Assembly (NCBI RefSeq): GCF_003610255.1
Contig: NZ_RAPS01000001.1
Span: 1,984,001-2,048,000, forward strand
DNA: 64,000 nucleotides
Direction: 5' to 3'
DNA from: Streptomyces sp. TLI_171
Lineage (GTDB): Bacteria > Actinomycetota > Actinomycetes > Streptomycetales > Streptomycetaceae
Shown here in pieces: positions 37,871 to 47,726 of the stretch (within the stretch, counting starts at the first letter, position 1; each line of letters opens with the position of its first letter). The notes beneath the pieces are model-generated. The model was not told where the DNA came from, made no database searches, and worked only from the letters and a program-made list of their open reading frames with translations. The position numbers were made by a program, and so were the translations under genes.

Positions 37871-39939
37871 GCCGGCGCGGCCCGGGACAGCGCGCCGGGC
37901 CACCACATCCGGTGGTCGAGGTCGGCGGTCAGGGCGGTGACCAGGACGGAGCGCACCACCAGGGTGTCCAGCAGGACGCCGAGGGCGACGGCGAAGCCGA
38001 TCTCGGCGAACGCCACCACGGGCAGCGTGCCGAGCACCGCGAAGGTCGCGGCCAGGATCAGCCCGGCGGAGGTGATCACTCCGCCGGTGGCGGCCAGGCC
38101 GGCGACCGCGCCGCGCCGGGTCCCCAGGTGCCCGGACTCCTCCCGGACCCGGGTCATCAGGAAGATGTTGTAGTCGATGCCGAGCGCCACCAGGAACACG
38201 AAGACGAACAGCGGGAACGCCTGGTCCTGGCCCTCGAAGTGGAAGACGTGCGCGAAGACGAACGCGCTGACGCCGAGCGCCGCCGCGTAGCTGAGCACCA
38301 CCGTCGCGATCAGCACCAGAGGCGCGACCACGGCCCGCAGCAGCGCGGCCAGGATCAGCAGCACCACGGCCAGCACCAGCGGGATGACCACCTTGTTGTC
38401 GTGCGCGGCGGCCCGCCCGGCGTCCAGCGCCACCGCGGTCGGCCCGCCGACCTTCGCGTCGGCGTCGGGCACCGCGTGCACGGCGTCCCGGACCCGGTCC
38501 ACGGTGGCCCTCGCCGCCGCCGAATCCGGCGGGTCGGTCAGCGTGGCCTGGAAGTACGCCTCGCCGGAGCGTTCCACCGTCGGCCCGATCCCGGCGATCC
38601 CGGGCGTGCTCGCGGCGGCCTGCCGGACGGCGTCCAGCGGCCCGGCGGCGCTCACCACCGACACCGGCGCGCCCGTCCCGCCGGGGAAGTGCGCGGCCAG
38701 CGTCCGCTGCCCGGTGACGGAGTCCGGCGTGCCGGTGAACGTCCCCGCCGAGCTCAGCCCGGCCGCGTTCAGCGACACCAGCCCGAGGGTGCACGCGGCG
38801 AGCGCCAGCGAGGTGCCCACCCACACCTTGCGCGGACGGCCGGCGATCCAGCCGCCGATCCGCGCCCACCGGCCGGTCCGGGTCGGCTCGGGCGTCCCGT
38901 ACGCGGGCCGGACCGGCCAGAACACCCAGCGGCCGAACGCCACCAGCAGCGCCGGCAGCAGGGTCAGCATCGCCACCAGCGCCACCGCGACGCCGATCGC
39001 GCAGACCGGCCCCAGGCCGCTGGTGGAGTTCATCTCCGCGACCATCAGGCACAGCATGGACGCCGCGACCGTCGCCGAACTCGCCAGGATCGCCGGCCCG
39101 GCCCGGTGCAGGGCGGCCGCCATCGCCTCGTGCCGGTCCTGATGGCGCCTCAGTTCCTCCCGGTACCGGGCCGTCAGCAGCAGCGCGTAGTCGGTGCCCG
39201 CACCCAGCACCAGCACGATCAGGATGCCCGCACTCTGCGCGTTGACGGTCAGCCCCGCGTGCGCGGCGAACAGGTACACCACGCCCTCGGCGACGGTGAG
39301 CGCGACGCCCGCCGACAGCAGCGGCAGCAGCCACAGCACCGGGCTGCGGTAGGTGAGCAGCAGCAGCACGATCACCACGGTGACGGTCGCGTACAGCAGC
39401 GTCCCGTCGATGCCCTCGAACGCCTTCGACTGGTCCGCGGCCACGCCCGCCGGTCCGGTCACGTGCGTCACCAGCCCGGGCTGCGCGCCCGCCGCCGCGG
39501 TCGCCCGCAGGCTGTCCACGGCCGGCCCGAGGTTGTTCCACCCGGTGTCGCCGACCTGCACCGGCACCACCGTCTGGAGCGCCTTCCCGTCGCCGGACGC
39601 GGTCGGCCCGACGATCGGCGTCGTCACGTGCGGGGCCCCGGCGAACTCCTGGGCGTCCCGCACCGCCTTCGCGTGGTCCTCGACGGTGATGCCGCCGTCC
39701 CGCTGGTACACCACCACGGCCTGCGCGGTCTCCACCGGCTGGAACCGCCGCTGCGCCTCCAGCACCCGGGTCGACTCGGCGTTCGCGGGCAGCCAGCTGG
39801 ACGCCTGGTTGTCCTCCGCCCCCATCAGCTTCCCCGCCAGCGGCGCGAAGACCACCAGCACCGCCAGCCACAGCCCGAGCACCACCCACTTGCCGCGCCG
39901 CCCGCACGGCAGCGCGGCCATTCTTCTGGCAGGACTCAT
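37804..39939 (-). CDS. MMPL-family RND-type transporter
   Basis: 711 aa from ATG 39939 (reading MSPARRMAALPCGRRGKWVV), chosen because the first TM helix follows; in-frame upstream starts would add an untypical segment. Two repeated halves with GAGTDYALLLTARYREEL and LGIDYNIFLMTRVREE. The C-terminal end is Ser/Arg/Gln-rich. The last 67 bp overlap the convergent rhodanese gene. coaE lies 73 bp upstream on the same strand. One of four MMPL transporters in this window; substrate unknown. Confidence 0.85.
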   Translation of the reverse strand: MSPARRMAALPCGRRGKWVVLGLWLAVLVVFAPLAGKLMGAEDNQASSWLPANAESTRVLEAQRRFQPVETAQAVVVYQRDGGITVEDHAKAVRDAQEFAGAPHVTTPIVGPTASGDGKALQTVVPVQVGDTGWNNLGPAVDSLRATAAAGAQPGLVTHVTGPAGVAADQSKAFEGIDGTLLYATVTVVIVLLLLTYRSPVLWLLPLLSAGVALTVAEGVVYLFAAHAGLTVNAQSAGILIVLVLGAGTDYALLLTARYREELRRHQDRHEAMAAALHRAGPAILASSATVAASMLCLMVAEMNSTSGLGPVCAIGVAVALVAMLTLLPALLVAFGRWVFWPVRPAYGTPEPTRTGRWARIGGWIAGRPRKVWVGTSLALAACTLGLVSLNAAGLSSAGTFTGTPDSVTGQRTLAAHFPGGTGAPVSVVSAAGPLDAVRQAAASTPGIAGIGPTVERSGEAYFQATLTDPPDSAAARATVDRVRDAVHAVPDADAKVGGPTAVALDAGRAAAHDNKVVIPLVLAVVLLILAALLRAVVAPLVLIATVVLSYAAALGVSAFVFAHVFHFEGQDQAFPLFVFVFLVALGIDYNIFLMTRVREESGHLGTRRGAVAGLAATGGVITSAGLILAATFAVLGTLPVVAFAEIGFAVALGVLLDTLVVRSVLVTALTADLDHRMWWPGALSRAAPAQGPVTTGRAVSGRAQSDQEPS

Positions 39940-40012
39940 CACAGCCGGCCCCCAGCCGATGCCCCGGGACGCTCGTCCTCCCAGCATCCCGCGCGGGCCG
40001 GCGGTCGGCATC

Positions 40013-40609
40013 CTAGGAGCGGCGCTGCTCCAGCTGCTCCCACAACTCGTCGACGCGGCCGGCCAGTCGGTTCAGGTCGCCGCTGTTGTCGAGCACCAGG
40101 TCGGCCACCTTCAGCCGGTCCTCGCGGGTCGCCTGGGCGGCCATCCGGGCCCGGGCCTCCTCCTCGGCCATGCCGCGCAACTCGACCAGCCGGCGCAGCC
40201 GTTCCTGGTCGGGGACGTCGATCACCACGACCAGCTCGTAGAGCGGCGCGAGCCCGTTCTCGGCGAGCAGCGGCACGTCGTGCACCACGATCGCGTCCGG
40301 CCCCGCGGCGGACTCCAGCTCGGCGGAGCGGGCCCGCACCAGGGGGTGGACGATGGCGTTCAGCTTCGCCCGCCGGGCCGGGTCGGCGAACACGATCGCG
40401 CCCAGCGCGGGCCGGTCCAGCGAGCCGTCCGCGCGCAGCACCCCGGGCCCGAACTCGGCCACCACGGCCGCCAGTCCGGGCGTCCCCGGGGCGACCACCT
40501 CACGGGCGATCAGGTCCGAGTCGACGATCACCGCGCCCCGTGCGGCCAGTTGGCGGGAGACCTCGCTCTTGCCCGCGCCGATCCCGCCGGTCAGTCCGAT
40601 CCTCAGCAT
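40013..40609 (-). CDS. coaE: Dephospho-CoA kinase
   Basis: 198 aa. Final step of CoA synthesis, phosphorylating the 3'-OH of dephospho-CoA. P-loop GGIGAGKS at 8-15, starting [29 protein letters not shown] and [18 protein letters not shown] are typical. The stop TAG lies at 40013. ATG 40609. Followed by an MMPL gene on the same strand, which need not be functionally linked. CoaE sits near rpsA and polA in Streptomyces, as here. Confidence 0.95.
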   Translation of the reverse strand: MLRIGLTGGIGAGKSEVSRQLAARGAVIVDSDLIAREVVAPGTPGLAAVVAEFGPGVLRADGSLDRPALGAIVFADPARRAKLNAIVHPLVRARSAELESAAGPDAIVVHDVPLLAENGLAPLYELVVVIDVPDQERLRRLVELRGMAEEEARARMAAQATREDRLKVADLVLDNSGDLNRLAGRVDELWEQLEQRRS

Positions 40610-40828
40610 GCCGCCAGGTTACCGGCCCGTACGGCGGCCGCCGCAGGGGCCCGCGGCAGGACGAACGCGGGGCGAACATCACGGGAACTCTCCGACCGTC
40701 GACCCGTGCCGCGCCTGGCCCGAGTTGTCCGTACAGCTTTTCGGAGCCCGCGCCGCCGTCTAGGGTGCCGGGGACCCACCCTCGTCACGCGGCCCGCACC
40801 GCGCATCCCAACGAATCGGAGCACTCCC

Positions 40829-41707
40829 GTGTCCAGCCTCTGGCCCGCCGGCCCGCGCCGGGTCCTGGTCGTCGGCATCGACGGCGTCCGCCTCGACCTC
40901 CTCCCCGGCCTGCGCACCCCGCACCTGGACGCGGTCGCCGCCGCCGGCTTCCTCTCCCCGGTCGAGGTCGACGCGGCCACCCCCACCATGTCCGGCCCCT
41001 GCTGGGCGACCATCGCCACCGGCGTCGGCGTCGCCAAGCACGGCGTCTACGGCAACCACCTGGGCGGCCACCGGCTCGACGTGTTCCCCGACTTCACCAC
41101 CCGGCTGGCCAAGACCCACCGCCGCCGCACCTTCGCCGTCGGCGGCTGGGAACCGCTCTTCCTGGCCCGCGACGGCGGCCCGCTGTTCGCCGCCCCCGCC
41201 CGGCTCTCCTACATCGCCCCGCTGGAGGACACCCCCGAGGCGTGGGAGGTCTGCGACGAACGCGTCACCGCCGAGGCCGAGTACGTGCTGGCGCGCTCCG
41301 ACGACGACCCGCAGGCCACCTTCGTGTACCTCGGCGCCGTCGACGAGACCGCGCACTTCCGCGGCTGCGGCGAGGACTACCGCCGCTCGATCGAGACCGC
41401 CGACGCCCGGCTCGGCCGCCTGCTCGCCGCCCTCCGCGAACGCCCGACCCACGCCGCCGAGGAGTGGACCGTCATCGTGGTCACCGACCACGGCCACGTC
41501 GACGCCGGCGGCCACGGCGGCCGCACCCGCCTGGAGCGCACCGCCTGGATCGCCGCCGCCGGACCCGACATCACCCCCGGCGCGCCCGTCGGCCCGCTCC
41601 ACCACACCGACGTCGCCGCCCACGTGTACGCCGCCCTGCAGATCACCCCCGATCCGCACTGGACGCTCGACGGCCGCCCCTTCACCGCCGTGAGCCCCGT
41701 CGCCTGA
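40829..41707 (+). CDS. Alkaline phosphatase superfamily phosphodiesterase
   Basis: 292 aa from GTG 40829. Type I phosphodiesterase/nucleotide pyrophosphatase-like: metal-binding Asp18 (GIDGVRLD), candidate nucleophile Ser55 in TPTMSGPCWATIATG with HGVYGN following, DETAHFRG and the C-terminal VVTDHGHVDAGGHGG with metal-binding residues. Upstream GTG has no perfect ribosome-binding site, so the start is tentative. Nucleotide or phosphoester substrate unknown; no signal peptide is seen, so cytoplasmic. Confidence 0.8.
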   Translation: MSSLWPAGPRRVLVVGIDGVRLDLLPGLRTPHLDAVAAAGFLSPVEVDAATPTMSGPCWATIATGVGVAKHGVYGNHLGGHRLDVFPDFTTRLAKTHRRRTFAVGGWEPLFLARDGGPLFAAPARLSYIAPLEDTPEAWEVCDERVTAEAEYVLARSDDDPQATFVYLGAVDETAHFRGCGEDYRRSIETADARLGRLLAALRERPTHAAEEWTVIVVTDHGHVDAGGHGGRTRLERTAWIAAAGPDITPGAPVGPLHHTDVAAHVYAALQITPDPHWTLDGRPFTAVSPVA

Positions 41708-41711
41708 CCGC

Positions 41712-41762
41712 CCGTCACCCCGCCTGCGCGCCGCCCTCCGCGGTGCGCAGGCGGGGTGACGG
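41712..41762. terminator. Bidirectional hairpin terminator
   Basis: Perfect 18-bp stem: 41712-41729 pairs with 41745-41762 around a 15-nt loop. Lies between convergent genes ending at 41707 and 41767, so it serves both. Confidence 0.85.
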
Positions 41763-41766
41763 CGGG

Positions 41767-42411
41767 TCAGACCAGCTCCACCGACTCCCCCGCCGCCAGC
41801 GTCCGGTACTCCACCCCGCCCGTTCCCGGCCCCTGCGGACCGAGCAGCCGGCCGTGGATTGCCTGCCCCGCCTCGCTCAGCGTCGCCTCGTGGATCGCCA
41901 CCGCCTGCCGCGGCCGCGCGTCCCGCAGGTAGTCGACCAGGTCGCCGGCCCGCAGCCAGGGCGCGCCGAGCGGCAGCAGCAGGGTGTCCACGGTGTCCGG
42001 CGGGACGGTCAGCGCGTCGCCGGGGTGGAACGCCCGGCCGCCCAGCAGGAAGCCGACGTTGGGGATCCGCGGGATGTCGGGATGGATCTCCGCGTGCCAC
42101 TCGCCGTGCACGGTGACCGGCAGCCCGTCCAGGTCGAACGCGTCGCCGTCGCCGACCACCGTCACCCGCGCCCCGATGCCCTCCAGCTGCCGGGCCACCG
42201 CCCCGTTGGTGAACACCCGCAGGCCCGGGTTGGCCTCGACGGCCGCCCGGACCTGCTGCTCGGTGAAGTGGTCGGCGTGCTCGTGGGTGATCAGCAGCGC
42301 GCTCACGCCCGCCACCACCTCGGGTCCGCTGAACATCCCGGGGTCGATCAGCACCGCCCCGCCCGCGTGCTCGATCCGGACGCAGGCATGGCCGAACTTG
42401 GTCAGTCGCAT
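41767..42411 (-). CDS. MBL-fold metallo-hydrolase
   Basis: 214 aa. Beta-lactamase fold with zinc-binding THEHADH (His43, His45, Asp47, His48), HGEWHAEIHPD, and PGDALTVPP. Starts MRLTKFGHACVRIEHAG, typical of small UlaG-like hydrolases. ATG 42411. No signal peptide. Substrate unknown. It stands alone between the MMPL gene and the terminator at 41712-41762. Confidence 0.88.
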   Translation of the reverse strand: MRLTKFGHACVRIEHAGGAVLIDPGMFSGPEVVAGVSALLITHEHADHFTEQQVRAAVEANPGLRVFTNGAVARQLEGIGARVTVVGDGDAFDLDGLPVTVHGEWHAEIHPDIPRIPNVGFLLGGRAFHPGDALTVPPDTVDTLLLPLGAPWLRAGDLVDYLRDARPRQAVAIHEATLSEAGQAIHGRLLGPQGPGTGGVEYRTLAAGESVELV

Positions 42412-42434
42412 GCGGCCCAGCCTAGGCCGCAGCC

Positions 42435-44645
42435 TCAGGGCGCGCCCACCAACGCGGGCTCGCGCTGCTTCGCCGGGCGCGGCGCGGGCAGCACCGCGGG
42501 GGCCAGCGGCGGCAGTTCGACGTGCTCGCTGAGGCCGATGATCCGGTGCAGGCGCCGCAGCGGCGCGGGCGCCCACCAGTTGAGCCGGCCGAACAGCGTC
42601 ATGGTGGCGGGCACCAGCAGGGTGCGGACCAGGGTGGCGTCCACCGCGACGGCCACCGCCAGCGCGATGCCCATCTGCTTGACCATCAGCATCTGCCCGG
42701 CGGCGAACCCGGCGAACACGATCACCATCAGCAGCCCGGCCGAGGTGATGATCCGACCGCTGCGCTGCAGGCCGAGCTCCACCGACTTCGCGCAGTCGTA
42801 CCCCTGGTCGTGCAGTTCCTTGATCCGCGAGAGCAGGAACACCTCGTAGTCCATCGACAGCCCGAACGCGAAAGCGAACACCAGGACCGGGATCACCGTC
42901 TCCAGGCCGCCGGTCGGGGTGAACCCGAGCAGCGAGCTGAAGTACCCGTGCTGGAACACCAGGGTGAGCGCACCCAGCGAGGCCCCCAGCGACAGCACGT
43001 TCATCAGCAGCGCCTTGATCGGCAGCACCACCGACCCGGTCATCATGAACAGCAGGACCAGCGTCCCGGCCGCGACCAGGCCCAGCGCCCACGGCCCGCG
43101 CGAGCCGATCTCGTGCTGGAAGTCCACCAGCGAGGCCGCGTCCCCGGTCACGTACGTGTCCAGGCCGCCCCGGTTGTCGCGCAGCTCACCGACCACCTGC
43201 TTCGCCCCGGCGCCCTGCGGATCGCCCTTCACCAGCACGTCGACGGTCGACACCCCGTCCGACACCGGCGTCACGGCCCGCACCCCGGAGACGCCCGGCA
43301 GCTTCGCCACCACGCCGTCCGCGTAGCTCTGCGCCTGCTGGTGCGTGCCCTCCACCACCACCTGCACCGCCGCCGGGGCCTGCTGCGCGAACCGGTCCTG
43401 CACGCTCTCCGCGACCTGCCGGGACGCGAAGCTCTTCGGCAGCACGTCCGCCCCCGAGTTGCGGAACTCCGAACCCAGGAACGGCGCTCCGGCCGCCAGC
43501 AGCAGCGCCACGCAGGCCAGCATCACCGGTATCGCGCGCTTCTGCACCCGGCGCACCGTCCGCGAGAAGAACCCCTCGTCCGGGACGGGCGCCGTCGGCG
43601 TCCTGATCTTCGACCCCATGAAGCCCAGCAGCGCCGGCACCAGCGTCAGCGCCGCCGCCACCGCGATCACCACCACGCTCACGCCCGCCACCGCGACCGC
43701 CCGGAACACCGGGCTGGTGAACACGAACAGGCCGCTCAGCGCCACCGCCACCGTCAGCCCCGAGAACGCCACCGTCCGGCCGGCCGTCGCCGAGGTCCGC
43801 TCCACCCCCTGCGCGATCGTCGCACCGTGGCCGCGCTCCTCCCGGAACCGGTTCACCATCAGCAGCGCGTAGTCGATCGACAGGCCCAGACCCAGCACCG
43901 TCGCGATCGGCAGCACGGAGGTGTCGATGTCCATGATCCGGCTGAACCCGAACATCGCCAGCAGCGCCCCGCCCACCGAGGCGATCGCCCCGATGCCCGG
44001 CAGTCCCGCCGCGGCCAGGCCGCCGAACACCAGCACCATCACGATCAGGGTGAGCGGCAGCGTCACGATCTCCCCGAAACGGGTGTCCTTCGCGGTCTGG
44101 TCCTTCACCTCCTGCTGCAGCACCAGGTCGCCGCCGACCACGGTGTGCGCGCCGTCCGCGGTGATCCGCTCCAGCCGGTCCGTGACCGCGCCGAGCTGCC
44201 TGGTCGTCGAGCCGTCCGCCATCCGCACGTTCACCAGCGACGCCTTGCCGTCGCCCGCGGTCAGCTGACCGCCCGTCGAGTACGTGTCCGCCACCGAGGC
44301 CACGCCCGGCAGCTTCGCCACCTCCGCACTCGCCTGCTCGACCGCCGCCTTCACCGCCGCGTCGCCCACCGCCGGCCCGTCGACCACCGCCGTCACGGTG
44401 CCCTTCACCGGATCCGCCGCCTGCACCACCGAGGTGCCGCGCGCCGACTCCGACCCCCCGCTGCCGGTCGACGCCACCGACCCCTCGAACACCCGCCCGC
44501 CGATCAGCACCCCCACCGCGAGCACCACGGCCCAGAACGCCAGCACCCACCGGCGATGCCGGAAACACACTCGCCCAAGCGCGGCCAACCGACCGGAAAC
44601 CTGGGAAACCTGGACCTCTGCTGCGGTGGAGCGGAAGCTGCGCAT
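42435..44645 (-). CDS. MMPL-family RND-type transporter
   Basis: 736 aa from ATG 44645 (MRSFRSTAAEVQVSQVSGRL), with AAAGG upstream. Two halves with TM/periplasmic layout: GLGLSIDYALLMVNRFREE and FGLSMDYEVFLLSRIKEL mark both TM blocks. C-terminal ~40 residues are charged. Upstream an inverted repeat (44694-44714) overlaps the promoter region. No adjacent regulator. Substrate unknown. Confidence 0.88.
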   Translation of the reverse strand: MRSFRSTAAEVQVSQVSGRLAALGRVCFRHRRWVLAFWAVVLAVGVLIGGRVFEGSVASTGSGGSESARGTSVVQAADPVKGTVTAVVDGPAVGDAAVKAAVEQASAEVAKLPGVASVADTYSTGGQLTAGDGKASLVNVRMADGSTTRQLGAVTDRLERITADGAHTVVGGDLVLQQEVKDQTAKDTRFGEIVTLPLTLIVMVLVFGGLAAAGLPGIGAIASVGGALLAMFGFSRIMDIDTSVLPIATVLGLGLSIDYALLMVNRFREERGHGATIAQGVERTSATAGRTVAFSGLTVAVALSGLFVFTSPVFRAVAVAGVSVVVIAVAAALTLVPALLGFMGSKIRTPTAPVPDEGFFSRTVRRVQKRAIPVMLACVALLLAAGAPFLGSEFRNSGADVLPKSFASRQVAESVQDRFAQQAPAAVQVVVEGTHQQAQSYADGVVAKLPGVSGVRAVTPVSDGVSTVDVLVKGDPQGAGAKQVVGELRDNRGGLDTYVTGDAASLVDFQHEIGSRGPWALGLVAAGTLVLLFMMTGSVVLPIKALLMNVLSLGASLGALTLVFQHGYFSSLLGFTPTGGLETVIPVLVFAFAFGLSMDYEVFLLSRIKELHDQGYDCAKSVELGLQRSGRIITSAGLLMVIVFAGFAAGQMLMVKQMGIALAVAVAVDATLVRTLLVPATMTLFGRLNWWAPAPLRRLHRIIGLSEHVELPPLAPAVLPAPRPAKQREPALVGAP

Positions 44646-44693
44646 GCGGGGAGCCTTTCGGACAAGTCCCCTCAATGTATGCGTGACTTCGCG

Positions 44694-44714
44694 ATCGTCC
44701 TATAGACGGACGAT
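44694..44714 (-). promoter_or_regulatory. Operator-like inverted repeat upstream of MMPL 42435-44645
   Basis: ATCGTCC (44694-44700) and GGACGAT (44708-44714) with 7 nt between them. On the minus strand a weak promoter (TTGTGA, 17-nt spacer, GTCTAT) overlaps it. Could be the site of a repressor; none is encoded next to it. Confidence 0.4.
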
Positions 44715-44811
44715 GAGCCTCATCTCACAATTCCCTTCACATAAAAGCCACTTAAGCTCCTTCCGCCCCTCACCCGTGCCGCGTGCACCGCCGGGCGGGT
44801 GGGCAGCAAAA

Positions 44812-44857
44812 ACAGCAACCCCCCGCCCAGGGAAACCCTGGAACGGGGGGTTGCTGT
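44812..44857 (-). terminator. Intrinsic terminator of rpsA
   Basis: Perfect 14-bp stem (44812-44825 with 44844-44857), inner CCAGGG/CCCTGG pairing, followed on the minus strand by TTTTT. It begins 34 bp after the rpsA stop. One of the best intrinsic terminators in the window. Confidence 0.9.
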
Positions 44858-44891
44858 GCAGTCAGCTATTCAGCTGCCGAAGCGCAGGGCT

Positions 44892-46385
44892 TCAGCTCTG
44901 GCCGCCGGCCAGCTTCTCGCGGAGCGCGGCGAGCGCCTCGTCCGAAGCGAGCGCGCCGGAGCCCTCGTCGCTGCTGGAGGAGTACGAACCGCCGCCACCG
45001 GACACCGGGGCCTCCTCGCCGGCCTCGGCGGCAGCAGCCGCGTCCGCCTCGCGGGACTTGATGACCTGGGCCTGGTGCTGCTCGAAGCGGGCCTGGGCCT
45101 CGGCGTACTGCCGCTCCCACTCCTCGCGCTGCTTCTCGAAGCCGGGCAGCCAGTCGTTCGCCTCGGGGTCGAAGCCCTCCGGGTAGATGTAGTTGCCCTG
45201 GTCGTCGTACGAGGCAGCCATGCCGTACAGGGTCGGGTCGAACTCGACCGACGCCGGGTCGGCACCGAGGGACTCGTTGGCCTGCTTCAGCGAGAGGCTG
45301 ATGCGACGACGCTCGAGGTCGATGTCGATGACCTTGACGAAGATCTCGTCGCCGACCTGGACGACCTGCTCCGGGATCTCGACGTGGCGCTCGGCCAGCT
45401 CGGAGATGTGGACCAGGCCCTCGATGCCCTCGTCCACGCGGACGAACGCACCGAACGGAACCAGCTTGGTGACCTTACCCGGGACGACCTGCGAGATCTG
45501 GTGGGTCCGGGCGAACTGCTGCCACGGGTCCTCCTGGGTCGCCTTCAGCGACAGGGAGACGCGCTCGCGGTCCATGTCCACGTCGAGAACCTCGACGGTG
45601 ACCTCCTGGCCGACCTCGACAACCTCGTTCGGGTGGTCGATGTGCTTCCAGGACAGCTCGGAGACGTGCACCAGACCGTCGACGCCGCCGAGGTCGACGA
45701 ACGCACCGAAGTTGACGATCGAGGAGACGACGCCGGAGCGCACCTGACCCTTCTGCAGGGTGGTGAGGAAGGTCTGGCGGACCTCGCTCTGGGTCTGCTC
45801 CAGCCAGGCGCGGCGGGACAGGACCACGTTGTTGCGGTTCTTGTCCAGCTCGATGATCTTCGCCTCGAGCTCCTTGCCCACGTAGGGCTGGAGGTCGCGG
45901 ACGCGGCGCATCTCGACCAGCGAGGCCGGGAGGAAGCCGCGGAGGCCGATGTCGAGGATGAGACCACCCTTGACGACCTCGATGACGGTACCGGTGACGA
46001 TGCCGTCCTCTTCCTTGATCTTCTCGATCGTGCCCCAGGCGCGCTCGTACTGCGCACGCTTCTTGGACAGGATCAGGCGACCCTCCTTGTCCTCCTTCTG
46101 GAGAACCAGGGCCTCGATGTTGTCGCCAACGGAGACAACCTCGTGGGGGTCGACGTCGTGCTTGATCGAGAGCTCGCGGGACGGGATGACACCCTCGGTC
46201 TTGTAACCGATGTCGAGGAGCACCTCGTCACGGTCGACCTTCACGATGACGCCCTCAACGATGTCGCCATCGTTGAAGTACTTGATGGTCTCGTCGATCG
46301 CGGCGAGGAACGCGTCCGCGTCGCCGATGTCGTTGACCGCAACCTGCGGGGTGGTGCTGACAGAGGTGTCGGTGGGGCTCGTCAT
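44892..46385 (-). CDS. rpsA: 30S ribosomal protein S1
   Basis: 497 aa. Four S1 RNA-binding domains at about 40-109, 127-191, 212-281 and 299-367, each with the GxV...G.FV pattern; then an acidic, Ser/Gly-rich and helical tail containing SSSSDEGSG and EALAALREKLAGG. This actinobacterial S1 has four domains instead of six, as in mycobacteria and Streptomyces. ATG 46385. A strong promoter (46602-46630) lies ~210 bp upstream and a terminator follows the gene. No frameshift or anomaly. Confidence 0.97.
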   Translation of the reverse strand: MTSPTDTSVSTTPQVAVNDIGDADAFLAAIDETIKYFNDGDIVEGVIVKVDRDEVLLDIGYKTEGVIPSRELSIKHDVDPHEVVSVGDNIEALVLQKEDKEGRLILSKKRAQYERAWGTIEKIKEEDGIVTGTVIEVVKGGLILDIGLRGFLPASLVEMRRVRDLQPYVGKELEAKIIELDKNRNNVVLSRRAWLEQTQSEVRQTFLTTLQKGQVRSGVVSSIVNFGAFVDLGGVDGLVHVSELSWKHIDHPNEVVEVGQEVTVEVLDVDMDRERVSLSLKATQEDPWQQFARTHQISQVVPGKVTKLVPFGAFVRVDEGIEGLVHISELAERHVEIPEQVVQVGDEIFVKVIDIDLERRRISLSLKQANESLGADPASVEFDPTLYGMAASYDDQGNYIYPEGFDPEANDWLPGFEKQREEWERQYAEAQARFEQHQAQVIKSREADAAAAAEAGEEAPVSGGGGSYSSSSDEGSGALASDEALAALREKLAGGQS

Positions 46386-46601
46386 TAGGAAAAGGGCTCC
46401 GGTACGGACATGAAGTCGTAGGTAATGCCACGCGGAGGGCCCCTGATCGCTCCCACCGAAAGCCGTACAGGCCAGAAAACGGCCCACCGAACGAATCCCA
46501 TGACTCGGGATCCCGGTGTCCGTCTGACGACCGTGGGGTCTTCGACAGATGCGAGCGCAACCTGCTCCGTCCGAGGCGCGCAGGCCCGCAGCGCAACTTG
46601 T

Positions 46602-46630
46602 AGCATACGGGGACACCCAGGCACGGTCAA
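46602..46630 (-). promoter_or_regulatory. Strong promoter of rpsA
   Basis: Minus strand TTGACC (46630-46625), 17-nt spacer, TATGCT (46607-46602). Nearly consensus for the housekeeping sigma. Predicted 5' UTR of about 200 nt (46386-46601), in which I see no gene. 46631-46812 holds the divergent upstream region of the methyltransferase gene. Confidence 0.8.
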
Positions 46631-46812
46631 CGTCGAAGCCGACGAGACCGGTAGAGGCCGGGATGGATCAGGCCATATCCTCCGATAGCGCGCCTCGCGG
46701 CTGCCACGGCACCGGCCCTACCCCGGATGCCACCGCCCGACCCGGTTCCCGTACAGGTCCGGCTCCGCAGCAGCAGCGCTTCCGCAAGCCCATAGCCTAC
46801 GTGACGGATTCC

Positions 46813-47721
46813 ATGACCCACTCCACCGCCCCCGGTCCCGCCGAGCCCCGCGACTACGACCCGTCCGGGTACGACGTCCCCGCCGCGTATCACGGGGAGG
46901 GCGAGGACGACGACGGCGACGAGGCGCTGCGGCGGGAGGCCGGGGAGCAGGAGTCGAGCCGGGCCAGCCGGCACTGGTGGGACCGGAACGCGGACGACTA
47001 CCAGGACGAGCACGGGGAGTTCCTGGGCGACGACCGGTTCACCTGGTGTCCGGAGGGGGTGGACGAGGGCGAGGTGCGGCTGCTGGGCGATCCGGCGGGG
47101 CTGAAGGGCGCGGCCGTGCTGGAGATCGGCTCGGGCGCCGCGCAGTGCTCGCGCTGGCTGGCGGCGCAGGGCGCCCGGCCGGTGGCGCTGGACATCTCCT
47201 ACCGGCAGTTGCAGCACTCGCGGCGGATCGACCTGGGGCGCGGTCTGGAGCCGGTCGCGGTGGTGCAGGCGGACGCCGCCGTGCTGCCGTTCGCGGACGG
47301 GGCGTTCGACCACGCCTGCTCGGCCTACGGCGCGGTGCCGTTCAGCGCGGACACCGGGCGGCTGATGCGCGAGGTGCACCGGGTGCTGCGCCCGGGCGGG
47401 CGGTGGGTGTTCTCGGTGACCCACCCGATCCGCTGGGCGTTCCCGGACGAGCCGGGGGTGGAGGGGCTGACCGCCACCTCCTCGTACTTCGACCGGACCC
47501 CGTACGTGGAGCAGGACGAGCAGGGCGTGGCCACCTACGTGGAGCACCACCGGACGATCGGCGACCGGGTGCGGGAGCTGGTCGCGGCCGGGTTCACGCT
47601 GCTGGACCTGGTGGAGCCGGAGTGGCCGGAGGGGTTGGAGCAGGAGTGGGGCGGCTGGAGCCCGCTGCGCGGCGAGCACATTCCGGGGACGGCGATCTTC
47701 GTCGCGCGGCGGGACGGCTGA
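46813..47721 (+). CDS. Class I SAM-dependent methyltransferase
   Basis: 302 aa from ATG 46813; a GTG at 46801 is also in frame, but -10 TAGCCT (46793-46798) ends before it, giving a TSS near it. The first ~80 residues are acidic (Glu/Asp-rich, Tyr/Pro). Motif I VLEIGSGAAQCSRWLAAQG, VALDISYRQLQHS, DAAVLPFADGAFDHA and VLRPGGRWVFSV are classical for Methyltransf_11/25. Target molecule unknown. The hrpB gene starts 5 bp after its stop, so an operon. Confidence 0.85.
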   Translation: MTHSTAPGPAEPRDYDPSGYDVPAAYHGEGEDDDGDEALRREAGEQESSRASRHWWDRNADDYQDEHGEFLGDDRFTWCPEGVDEGEVRLLGDPAGLKGAAVLEIGSGAAQCSRWLAAQGARPVALDISYRQLQHSRRIDLGRGLEPVAVVQADAAVLPFADGAFDHACSAYGAVPFSADTGRLMREVHRVLRPGGRWVFSVTHPIRWAFPDEPGVEGLTATSSYFDRTPYVEQDEQGVATYVEHHRTIGDRVRELVAAGFTLLDLVEPEWPEGLEQEWGGWSPLRGEHIPGTAIFVARRDG

Positions 47722-47726
47722 GCGCG

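Noticed and set aside
36994..42849. 1951-codon open frame on the plus strand
   Set aside because: It runs through rhodanese, MMPL, coaE, phosphodiesterase and other genes in wrong frames; Arg/Pro/Gly-rich product typical of GC-rich shadow frames.
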